From positions 1-6,301 of the forward strand of contig LNZQ01000004.1 in NCBI GenBank assembly GCA_002007315.1: 6,301 nt of DNA, read 5' to 3'. The notes under the pieces are model-generated. The model was not told the DNA's origin. It worked only from the letters and a program-made list of their open reading frames with translations, and made no database searches. The position numbers and the translations under genes were made by a program. Shown here in pieces: positions 1 to 5,855 of this stretch. Positions within the stretch are counted from its first letter, which is position 1. Each line of letters starts with the position of its first letter. This DNA comes from Epulopiscium sp. Nele67-Bin004. GTDB taxonomy: Bacteria > Bacillota_A > Clostridia > Lachnospirales > Cellulosilyticaceae.

Positions 1-1502
1 TGAGTTAAAACATCTAATCCAAGCTCTTTTTCATTCAAATTAACAAGCATTTCCAATGTCAATGTGTATACTGGTATCTCAAACGGCTTAATGCTCACCA
101 ACTCATTGTACAAATCCCAAACTTGTTGATACTTCTCTGTTTTATAACATGCTCGCATAAGCAAAAATCCTGTCTCAAATTGCTGTTCTTCATGGTCAGC
201 TTGCATAGTGTTTAGCGTTTCACAAATTTCAATACATTCCTCATATTTTTCTTGTGCATAATATATCGTCGCTTTTAAAGACAGAGGAAAATATTGCGTG
301 TTTGCGTCTGGAAATATTTCAAACGCCTTATCAATATAGGCTATTGCTTCATCAAACTTATCTTGTCTAGCATAACTTTGGGCTATTAAAAAATATATAC
401 CCTCTTTGGAATCTTCTTCTTCAATAGCTTGCTTACCAAGTTCAATCGACATCTCATAATCTCCCAAACCATAAAATATCGTTGCAAATAGAGGCTTATA
501 TTTTTTATCAATGCCACCTCGCTGTTGCATCAACTCAAAATACCTCTGTGCTATTGTAGCTACAAAGTCAGTTATTCCAATACAGCTTAAATCTAATAGT
601 ATGTCCCCAACCTCGTCAAGTTTGTTAAGCTCTATCAAACTTGCAGCTAAATAACCGTTCGCTCTAAAATGGTTAGGAGTTGTTTTTAGTATCTTTTTTG
701 CCTCGCTAATTGCTTGTTCATATTCATTATGATAATATGACATTATGATTAATGCCTCTAAAATGGTAGTATTGTTTGAATTTTGTGACCTTAAATAGTG
801 TTCTATTTTTAAGGCTTTATCTAAGTCACCATTTGTAACATAAAATCTCAACTTTTCCGCTTCGCCCCAAGGTGAGTGTATACCTGTTTTGTCCATCGCA
901 TTTATTTGAGCTTCACCCTCTGCCAAGTCACTTATATTTCTAAGATTTATCCCACCATTTATATACGTGTCATAGTCTGCAAACGGTTCGTTACCATCAA
1001 ACATTGCGTAGTCAATACCATCTTTTCCCTCAATACAGCCAACAACAAAATAAATAAAGTTTGGCGGAAACACTTCACATAGCATGTCCACATTTCCAAC
1101 AATGTCAAATGTTTTATTCACCAGTTCCCACACATCTGTTGGCATGCGATAACGGGACATAAAAAATTCTAACAACGCCGTCATAGCATTATCTGCCGTA
1201 TCAAAGTCTTGACAAACGTCTTGCGACAACAAAAGTTTCCACTCCACAATTGATGTACGTTTTGGAAAACATTCATACACTTCTCTAACTTGCTCAATCC
1301 AAGTTTCAACCTCATTTAAAGTTTCATCAGCATTGTTCAATATTTCTAACGCTGTTTCATATGCAAGTCTAAGATTTTTAAAACCCTCTGGGTCATCTTC
1401 TGGGCTAACGCTTTTTAGCTTCGTGCGATATGCCACACCGATAGCTTTTTCATCTGTCAGTTCATCAAGTCCCAAAATTTCAAGAACTTCTCTTTTTATC
1501 AC
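1..1502 (-). CDS. J-domain-like TPR protein, probable HscC co-chaperone (partial, 3' end outside window)
   Basis: This frame is open for 500 codons from a GTG at 1502-1500 to the left edge, with no stop, so the C-terminus is missing. Residues 1-55 align with a J-domain: an LGL motif near 10-12, a YRTKLK helix at 25-30, then SPEDDPEGF and LRLAYE, matching the family's HPD...F...AYE layout. The canonical HPD is SPE here (residues 33-35), so the Hsp70-stimulating histidine and aspartate are both replaced. Residues 245-500 are helical repeats of TPR type, for example around 248-276, 340-362, 367-398 and 407-430. No signal peptide or membrane segment is seen, so it is probably cytosolic. GTG is chosen because the next in-frame methionine is at residue 107, which would remove the J-like region, and because a strong ribosome binding site sits 7 nt upstream. 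The gene overlaps the Hsp70 gene by 4 nt (GTGA), which implies coupled translation. E. coli HscC also works with J-proteins (DjlB/DjlC) encoded near it. Role by inference: recruits or regulates the neighbouring Hsp70. Confidence 0.85.
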   Translation of the reverse strand, partial: MIKREVLEILGLDELTDEKAIGVAYRTKLKSVSPEDDPEGFKNLRLAYETALEILNNADETLNEVETWIEQVREVYECFPKRTSIVEWKLLLSQDVCQDFDTADNAMTALLEFFMSRYRMPTDVWELVNKTFDIVGNVDMLCEVFPPNFIYFVVGCIEGKDGIDYAMFDGNEPFADYDTYINGGINLRNISDLAEGEAQINAMDKTGIHSPWGEAEKLRFYVTNGDLDKALKIEHYLRSQNSNNTTILEALIIMSYYHNEYEQAISEAKKILKTTPNHFRANGYLAASLIELNKLDEVGDILLDLSCIGITDFVATIAQRYFELMQQRGGIDKKYKPLFATIFYGLGDYEMSIELGKQAIEEEDSKEGIYFLIAQSYARQDKFDEAIAYIDKAFEIFPDANTQYFPLSLKATIYYAQEKYEECIEICETLNTMQADHEEQQFETGFLLMRACYKTEKYQQVWDLYNELVSIKPFEIPVYTLTLEMLVNLNEKELGLDVLT

Positions 1503-3175
1503 AAATATTCCCCCTCAATTATTTCAAGCACTTCTTCTAAATATTTTCGTGCCTCGTCTATCTTTAATTTATCTTGTGTGTTTAGTGCCGACTCAAACTT
1601 CATAATTTCATATTCAAGCTTTTTGCGAGTATCGCCAATGCTTTCTTCATACATTCGCTCCGCACGTGTCAATATAAGCTTGTTAAACTCCTGCTCACGT
1701 GGTGGAATTTTTAGATAAGCAAGTTCGGTAAGTCTAGATTGAATTTCTTCATCGTCTAAGTCAATCTCTTGATTTTTTATAACTTGACGTGTTATTTCGC
1801 CTGTCGATACAATCTTCACTTCAACTTCAAGTAAAGAGTTTATATCGTAAGTATAAGTTATATCAATTGGTTCTTCGCCTGCTTTTGCTTTTGGCACATC
1901 AACTTTCATTTCACCAATAGATATATTGTTTTTTGCAAGCCTGCTTTCACCTTGCAATATATTAACCAAAATTTCGGTCTGGTCATCATGCACCGTGTAC
2001 ATTCGTTCTGTACGACTTGTTGGAATAACAGTGTTTCGCTCAATAATCGGACAAAAATACCCCGATTTATAGTCACGCATAACTTCCGTACCCAACGTGA
2101 ACGGACAAACATCAGTCAAAATAATTTCCCTAACATCTGTGTGACGTTGTTTCATGGCAGCTTGAATTGCAGTTCCAAGTGCAACCGCCTCATCTGGATT
2201 GATATGTCTATATGGTATGCACTTAAATAATTTGCTTACAAATTTATTGATTATCGGAAGTTTTGTTGCTCCACCAATCATAATTACACTATCAATATCG
2301 CTCAACTTAAGTTTTGCGTCTGACAAACTTCTTTTTATAGGCGTTCGCATCTTTTCAAACAAATCTTCACACTTTGTATTATACTCATCAATTGATATTT
2401 TCGCACTAACTACATTGTCATCTATATTACAACAAAAGTCAACAAATTTTTTTGTCCCAAATTGGAGTTTATATTTTTCTGCTTGTTGCTTTATATATAT
2501 AATCGTTTTATAATCTAATGACTTTTCGTCCAACTCTGTTTTATCCAAAAACATTTTATATAACACCTCGGTGAAGTCTTCGCCACCCAAAAAGTTATCA
2601 CCTGCCATCGCTCTAACTTCCATTATATTATCATAAAATTCAAGAACCGAAATATCAAACGTCCCACCACCAAGGTCAAATATAAGTGATTTCGTTCCGT
2701 CTTTTTTCTCATGAAGTTGGTATGCTATTGCCGATGCTGTTGGTTCGCTTATGATACGTTCAACTTTTAGCCCTGCAAGTTCGCCTGCACGCTTTGTTGC
2801 TTTTCTTCGCATTTCATTAAAATGTGCTGGAACACTTATAACGGCTTCTTCAATCGTTTCACCTAAATATTGTTCTGCATCTTCTTTTAGAGATTTTAGA
2901 ACAAAAGATGATAATTCTTCGGCACTAAAGTCTTTTCCTCCAAGCCTAAATTTTTTGTTTGTACCCATGTCACGCTTAAACACTGACGCCGTATCATGCG
3001 GGTGTAGTTGCAAGCGTTCTTTTGCAACCTCGCCCACATAAACATTGTCGCCATCAATGCTAACAACCGACGGGGTTAAGTTGCCACCCAGTCGGTTTGG
3101 TATAATTTTTGCACCATCTTCGCCAAAGTATGCCACCAAACTATTTGTTGTTCCTAAGTCAATTCCTACTATCAT
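1499..3175 (-). CDS. hscC: HscC-type Hsp70 family chaperone
   Basis: A complete 558-aa Hsp70-family ATPase. The nucleotide-binding domain covers about residues 1-345. It shows the phosphate-1 loop GIDLGTTNS (4-12), EPTASAIAY (144-152), the phosphate-2 motif FDLGGGTFD (166-174), GDNFLGGEDF (192-201) and the adenosine motif GGATKLP (301-307). Around 350-365 the usual DnaK linker and first beta strand are replaced by IILTDVCPFTLGTEV, which closely resembles E. coli HscC (TDICPYSLGVEV as I recall it). A beta substrate-binding domain (about 365-465) follows, then a short helical tail. Total length matches HscC (about 556 aa) rather than DnaK (about 630-640 aa), so the long lid and disordered tail are absent. 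In E. coli, HscC is a specialised Hsp70 that partners with DjlC-type J-proteins and does not depend on GrpE. Whether this holds here is inference. Start ATG at 3175 has an AAGGGGG site 7 nt upstream and overlaps the preceding nuclease gene by 17 nt. A J-domain/TPR gene follows with 4 nt overlap. Confidence 0.93.
   Translation of the reverse strand: MIVGIDLGTTNSLVAYFGEDGAKIIPNRLGGNLTPSVVSIDGDNVYVGEVAKERLQLHPHDTASVFKRDMGTNKKFRLGGKDFSAEELSSFVLKSLKEDAEQYLGETIEEAVISVPAHFNEMRRKATKRAGELAGLKVERIISEPTASAIAYQLHEKKDGTKSLIFDLGGGTFDISVLEFYDNIMEVRAMAGDNFLGGEDFTEVLYKMFLDKTELDEKSLDYKTIIYIKQQAEKYKLQFGTKKFVDFCCNIDDNVVSAKISIDEYNTKCEDLFEKMRTPIKRSLSDAKLKLSDIDSVIMIGGATKLPIINKFVSKLFKCIPYRHINPDEAVALGTAIQAAMKQRHTDVREIILTDVCPFTLGTEVMRDYKSGYFCPIIERNTVIPTSRTERMYTVHDDQTEILVNILQGESRLAKNNISIGEMKVDVPKAKAGEEPIDITYTYDINSLLEVEVKIVSTGEITRQVIKNQEIDLDDEEIQSRLTELAYLKIPPREQEFNKLILTRAERMYEESIGDTRKKLEYEIMKFESALNTQDKLKIDEARKYLEEVLEIIEGEYL
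1510..1516 (-). promoter_or_regulatory. Ribosome binding site that decides the GTG start of the J-domain/TPR gene
   Basis: GAGGGGG on the minus strand lies 7 nt before the GTG at 1502, inside the EGE codons that end hscC. Its quality and spacing support the GTG start, as no ATG or TTG start in that frame lies near. Confidence 0.85.
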
Positions 3176-3824
3176 TTTTCTTCCCCCTTACTTTTTGTAT
3201 TGTTTGTAGAGGTATTCCTGTTTTTTCACTAACTGTTTTATCGTCCAAATCCTTTATAAATGCCTTCATACTGCAAAGTGCATTTTCGTCGTTTAAATAC
3301 CGTTTTGTTTCTTCTCCATAGTTATGAACCAAGTCATACAAATCAAGTTCAAAGTCTAAGAAATTCAGTTGGATATAATAAGGCTTTATCAGCTCCCCAC
3401 TACTTTGTAATTCAAACTTGCCCTCAACTAAGTTATGAAACTTAAACCAGTTTTCTACATAGTCTATTTCTAAAAACTGCTTTATCCCTTTTTGTTCGTA
3501 TTGTTCTATCTTCTTTGTGCGTTCTGATTCTTTGTTCCCTTTTGACCACACTTCAAGTATGAATTTTGGCGTTCCTGTAATCCTTGCCCCGTCTGTTATA
3601 TCACTTTGCTTGCATACTGTTAAATCTGGAATATATGTGTTATTTTCATTTAATATGAAATCTACACTATCACCTAATACCTTACACTTATTATCAATTT
3701 TTCTATCTATTATACTTAACAAATTGGCAATTATATAGTGATGCGTTGCTGTTGGAGACGCCTGCATAACTTCTTTGCCATCTATTATTTCTATTTTGTA
3801 TTCATAATAATCATATGCTCCCAT
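3159..3824 (-). CDS. Uma2 family (DUF820) endonuclease, tandem copy A
   Basis: A complete 221-aa protein that looks like the Uma2/DUF820 branch of PD-(D/E)xK nucleases. Seen in order: an N-terminal strand pair around YKIEIIDGKEVMQASP (9-24) with H28/H29; IPDLTV with the candidate metal-binding P66-D67; PKFILEVWS with E91 in the ExW/V position; a K104/K105...Y109 element; and QFLEID (116-121), matching the family's closing EYWIVD-like strand. The C-terminus adds about 40 residues ending in a helix-turn-helix-like stretch (SEKTGIPLQTIQKVRG, 199-214). DNA cleavage is known for the fold; the substrate of this protein is unknown. It is a near duplicate of the upstream copy B, with about ten substitutions in residues 1-178, but residues 178-198 are unrelated between the two. 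Start ATG at 3824 lies in the last codons of copy B (14 nt overlap), with AAGGGGG 7 nt upstream. Its own 3' end overlaps the hscC start by 17 nt. No signal peptide or membrane segment. Confidence 0.85.
   Translation of the reverse strand: MGAYDYYEYKIEIIDGKEVMQASPTATHHYIIANLLSIIDRKIDNKCKVLGDSVDFILNENNTYIPDLTVCKQSDITDGARITGTPKFILEVWSKGNKESERTKKIEQYEQKGIKQFLEIDYVENWFKFHNLVEGKFELQSSGELIKPYYIQLNFLDFELDLYDLVHNYGEETKRYLNDENALCSMKAFIKDLDDKTVSEKTGIPLQTIQKVRGKKNDSRN
3183..3189 (-). promoter_or_regulatory. Ribosome binding site of hscC
   Basis: AAGGGGG on the minus strand, 7 nt before the hscC ATG at 3175, embedded in the VRG codons near the end of Uma2 copy A. It is the same site and spacing used between the nuclease copies. 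Confidence 0.85.
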
Positions 3825-4473
3825 TCCATGACCCCCTTACTCTTTGTATCGTTTGTAGAGGTATTCCCGTTTTTTCGCTTATAATTTCATCACTTAGTAT
3901 ATCAAATAAGTTTTTTACCACTTCTAACCTTAGCTCATCATCAAGATATTTTTTTGTTTCTTCCCCACAATTATGCACCAAGTCATACAAATCCAGTTCA
4001 AAGTCCAAAAACTCTAGTTGTATATAGTGAGGCTTTGTTAGTTCCCCACTATTTTGTAATTCAAACTTGCCCTCAACCAAGTTATGAAACTTAAACCAGT
4101 TTTCTACATAATCTATTTCTAAAAATTGCTTTATCCCTTTTTGTTCGTATTGTGCTATCTTTTTTGTGCGTTCTGATTCTTTGTTCCCTTTTGACCACAC
4201 TTCAAGTATGAATTTTGGCGTTCCTGTAATCCTTGCCCCGTCTGTTATATCACTTTGCTTGCATACTGTTAAGTCTGGAATATATGTGTTATTTTCATTT
4301 AATATGAAATCTACACTATCACCTAACACCTTACACTTACTATCAATTTTTCTATCTATTATACTTAACAAATTGGCAATTATATAGTGATGCATTGCTG
4401 TTGGAGATGCCTGCATAACTTCTTTACCATCTATTATTTCTATTTTGTATTCATAGTAATCATATGCTCCCAT
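3811..4473 (-). CDS. Uma2 family (DUF820) endonuclease, tandem copy B
   Basis: A complete 220-aa paralogue of copy A, immediately upstream in the operon. All proposed catalytic positions are retained: P66-D67, E91 in LEVWS, K104/K105, and the E119/D121 strand. Substitutions relative to copy A in the nuclease part include T27M, N45S, E107A, S141N, I146T, Y149H, N154E and Y169C, none at a motif residue. Residues 178-198 (DDELRLEVV...SDEII) differ almost completely from copy A, while the following helix-turn-helix-like tail (SEKTGIPLQTIQRVRG) is conserved again. Start ATG at 4473 is preceded by AAGGGGG at 7 nt and overlaps the truncated copy C by 14 nt. Retention of motifs in two highly similar copies points to a recent duplication or gene conversion with both copies kept intact. 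The nuclease assignment is by motif only. Confidence 0.85.
   Translation of the reverse strand: MGAYDYYEYKIEIIDGKEVMQASPTAMHHYIIANLLSIIDRKIDSKCKVLGDSVDFILNENNTYIPDLTVCKQSDITDGARITGTPKFILEVWSKGNKESERTKKIAQYEQKGIKQFLEIDYVENWFKFHNLVEGKFELQNSGELTKPHYIQLEFLDFELDLYDLVHNCGEETKKYLDDELRLEVVKNLFDILSDEIISEKTGIPLQTIQRVRGSWNGSI
3832..3838 (-). promoter_or_regulatory. Ribosome binding site of Uma2 copy A
   Basis: AAGGGGG on the minus strand, 7 nt before the ATG at 3824, embedded in the VRG codons at the end of copy B. An alternative ATG at 3829-3827 is out of frame and too close to the site, which supports the start at 3824. Confidence 0.8.
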
Positions 4474-4588
4474 TCCCTGACCCCCTTACTCTTTGTATCG
4501 TTTGTAACGGTATTCCTGTTTTTTCACTAACTGTTTTGTCGTCCAAATCCTTTATAAACGCCTGCATACTACAAAGTGCATTTTCGTC
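4460..4588 (-). CDS. Uma2 family endonuclease, tandem copy C (C-terminal fragment cut by junction)
   Basis: Only the last 42 codons and the stop of a third Uma2 copy are present. From DENALCSM onward the fragment matches the tail of copy A (residues 179-214) almost residue for residue, including the segment that copy B replaces. It then ends SGNGSI, like the SWNGSI end of copy B. Homology stops abruptly at base 4588: copy A continues into its own coding sequence (bases 3291 onward), whereas here unrelated vertebrate-like DNA begins. The nuclease domain is therefore missing from this window, and any longer reading frame extending to 4672 is an artefact of the fusion, with an ATG supplied by the foreign DNA. 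In the real bacterial genome the gene is probably full length. Its 3' end carries the ribosome binding site of copy B. Confidence 0.8.
   Translation of the reverse strand, partial: DENALCSMQAFIKDLDDKTVSEKTGIPLQTIQRVRGSGNGSI
4481..4487 (-). promoter_or_regulatory. Ribosome binding site of Uma2 copy B
   Basis: AAGGGGG on the minus strand, ending 7 nt before the ATG at 4473. It sits inside the VRG codons (GTA AGG GGG) at the end of copy C, so terminating ribosomes pass directly over it. Confidence 0.8.
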
Positions 4589-4589
4589 C
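4588..4589. other. Junction between bacterial and vertebrate-like DNA
   Basis: Alignment of the third repeat unit with the first is continuous up to TTTTCGTC at 4581-4588 and fails from 4589. From there the composition changes: CpG becomes very rare, the minus-strand coding frame has no further homology, and GA-rich simple sequence and poly-A appear. There are no flanking inverted repeats, target-site duplication or integrase-like gene, so nothing suggests a mobile-element boundary. Most likely an assembly or library chimera. Confidence 0.8.
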
Positions 4590-4816
4590 TCAGACAAGTT
4601 TCCCCCTACAGCCAGTTTCTGAAGTCTGTCTTGATCTTTGTGAGAACAATCACAAAATATAGCCATTGCCAATTAGAACTGACCAAGGAAAATACAACTT
4701 GGTAGAGTTTATATCTACATTAACTGCTCACAGATGGAAACATAAAAATCAGTGTTTATGGCAGAAAAATCTCTTTCATAGTTCACACTTGAGAATGGAA
4801 TATTTAATGCAATGGC

Positions 4817-4884
4817 AGAGAGTAAGAGAGAGAGATCTGGATACAGAGAAAAAGAAAGAGAGACAGAGAGACAGAGAGAGAGAT
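4817..4884 (+). repeat. GA-rich simple sequence (microsatellite-like)
   Basis: A nearly pure purine tract of AG/GAGA and GACAGAGA units, interrupted by short insertions such as ATCTGGATAC. Typical of decayed eukaryotic microsatellites and unlike anything in the bacterial part. Confidence 0.85.
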
Positions 4885-4939
4885 ATTTGGATAGAAAAGC
4901 TTCAGTTTATTAAAGTCGGGGTCAGGACCTTCATCGCCT

Positions 4940-4962
4940 CCTACTATGATTCTCCTAGTAGG
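4940..4962. repeat. Perfect inverted repeat, 7-bp arms, 9-nt loop
   Basis: CCTACTA at 4940-4946 pairs with TAGTAGG at 4956-4962. It lies in the vertebrate-like part with no U-tract after it, so it is not a bacterial terminator. Function unknown, and chance is possible. Confidence 0.5.
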
Positions 4963-5418
4963 TTAAAGCATGTAATTTTATTTTCATTTTTTAATTGATC
5001 AGTTAATTTGAAAGAACTCCACAAGCTACCCACCTTAAAAAATGGCCCTGGAGATAGAAAAGAGCTGCCACTGGGACCACAGTTAATGCCATCAGCAAAG
5101 ATGCACCTGGGCACCTTCATGAAGATTTCCTGAGCACAACTGCAACTCCCAAAAGAAGGACCCAGACAGCTGCTCATCCCTTTCCTCTGATTTGTTGAAC
5201 AGGATCATTTTCCATAGACAAATTGGTGTTTATGCTTGTCATTAACTGTCACAATAGCATGATATGTAAAAAGCCTTGCCTTTGCAAGATCTGATCAGTA
5301 CAGATGCCAGATAAAATGGTTTGGCCTTGCAACAGCCATCTTGTGTCTTTCACCTCCTGATAAACAAAGGACACAAGGAGGGATTATAAATCTAAGAACA
5401 TGGACTGAAAGATTATTT

Positions 5419-5432
5419 AAAAAAAAAAAAAA
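5419..5432 (+). repeat. Poly-A run of 14
   Basis: An uninterrupted run of 14 A in the vertebrate-like part. It could be a retroposon tail, but no retroposon body or target-site duplication could be recognised beside it, so it is recorded only as a homopolymer. Confidence 0.7.
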
Positions 5433-5474
5433 GGTTACATTTCTTTCAGTTGCTCATAGATTGTCCATGCCTCT

Positions 5475-5488
5475 GGCACAGCTGTGCC
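5475..5488. repeat. 14-bp perfect palindrome
   Basis: GGCACAGCTGTGCC is a perfect palindrome centred on CAGCTG, an E-box core in eukaryotes. No further regulatory context is visible. Confidence 0.5.
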
Positions 5489-5560
5489 TTTCTCACTGTT
5501 TCTGAAATAAATGTTCAGGTCTTGCAGGTGCTTTCAGGATGCTTTCATTAAGGACAAAAT

Positions 5561-5581
5561 GTCTGCAGCATCCTTGCAGAC
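5561..5581. repeat. Perfect inverted repeat, 7-bp arms, 7-nt loop
   Basis: GTCTGCA at 5561-5567 pairs with TGCAGAC at 5575-5581. Its loop (GCATCCT, 5568-5574) is itself the reverse complement of AGGATGC at 5536-5542, so two alternative hairpins compete. Vertebrate-like part; function unknown. Confidence 0.5.
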
Positions 5582-5833
5582 TGCTGTGAAGTTAAGTGCA
5601 GTAGCCAGCTGTGTGGCAATGCTGTTCAGGTGTCCTTGAAGATACATTTTACATTAAAGTAATATTTAGTTGAAAAAGCATAGTAGCAAGACTTCAAATC
5701 AGTCACAGATGGGAGCTCAGTCAGTTCGAGAACAGCTCTATAACTTGTGTGGTGTGGCACTCTAATGTTTCAAAGGCCAATAGATGCATTTAAAACAGTC
5801 TGTTATGACTTCATGTTTAAAGTTGGTCACCGA

Positions 5834-5855
5834 TTTAATTGCATCAGCAATTAAA
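5834..5855. repeat. Perfect inverted repeat, 9-bp arms, 4-nt loop
   Basis: TTTAATTGC at 5834-5842 and GCAATTAAA at 5847-5855 flank the loop ATCA. It is AT-rich and in the vertebrate-like part. The arms are too short for a microRNA precursor. Confidence 0.55.

Larger units (their letters stand above)
3183..4588 (-). repeat. 649-bp tandem direct repeat carrying the Uma2 genes (two full units and a partial third)
   Basis: Unit boundaries taken at the CCCCCTTA motif (plus strand) fall at 3183, 3832 and 4481, exactly 649 bp apart. Units 3183-3831 and 3832-4480 are complete; 4481-4588 is the start of a third. Each unit is one nuclease gene with its ribosome binding site and gene-gene overlap, so the repeat adds a coding-competent gene without disturbing translation. 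Similarity is uneven: the part encoding the nuclease N-terminal half (about 3541-3800 against 4190-4449) differs at only about six positions, while the part encoding the C-terminal third is clearly more diverged. Confidence 0.9.

Noticed and set aside
876..3321. Several plus-strand reading frames of 60-105 codons opposite hscC and the J/TPR gene
   Set aside because: They are antisense shadows of well-supported minus-strand genes and lack start signals of their own.
3517..4387. Identical 73-codon plus-strand frames at 3517-3738 and 4166-4387
   Set aside because: Their identity only reflects the tandem repeat; both are antisense to the Uma2 nuclease domain.
4589..4672. N-terminal extension of the third nuclease fragment from an ATG at 4672
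   Set aside because: The 28 extra codons have no similarity to either full Uma2 copy and lie in the vertebrate-like DNA; the frame is open by chance.
4817..4884. CRISPR-like or phase-variable repeat tract
   Set aside because: Irregular GA-rich units with no constant repeat and spacer arrangement, located in vertebrate-like DNA and not next to a bacterial start codon.
4940..4962. Rho-independent terminator or upstream control hairpin of the operon
   Set aside because: No T-tract follows on either strand in the expected position, and the hairpin lies beyond the chimeric junction.
4666..4998. 110-codon plus-strand reading frame
   Set aside because: It translates the GA-rich simple sequence into an R/E/D/K repeat (RERDRERD-like) and has no ribosome binding site or recognisable domain.
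5340..5377. Inverted repeat CTTGTGTC / GACACAAG as a transposon end or hairpin
   Set aside because: Arms of only 8 bp with a 22-nt loop, no flanking duplication and no recognised element.
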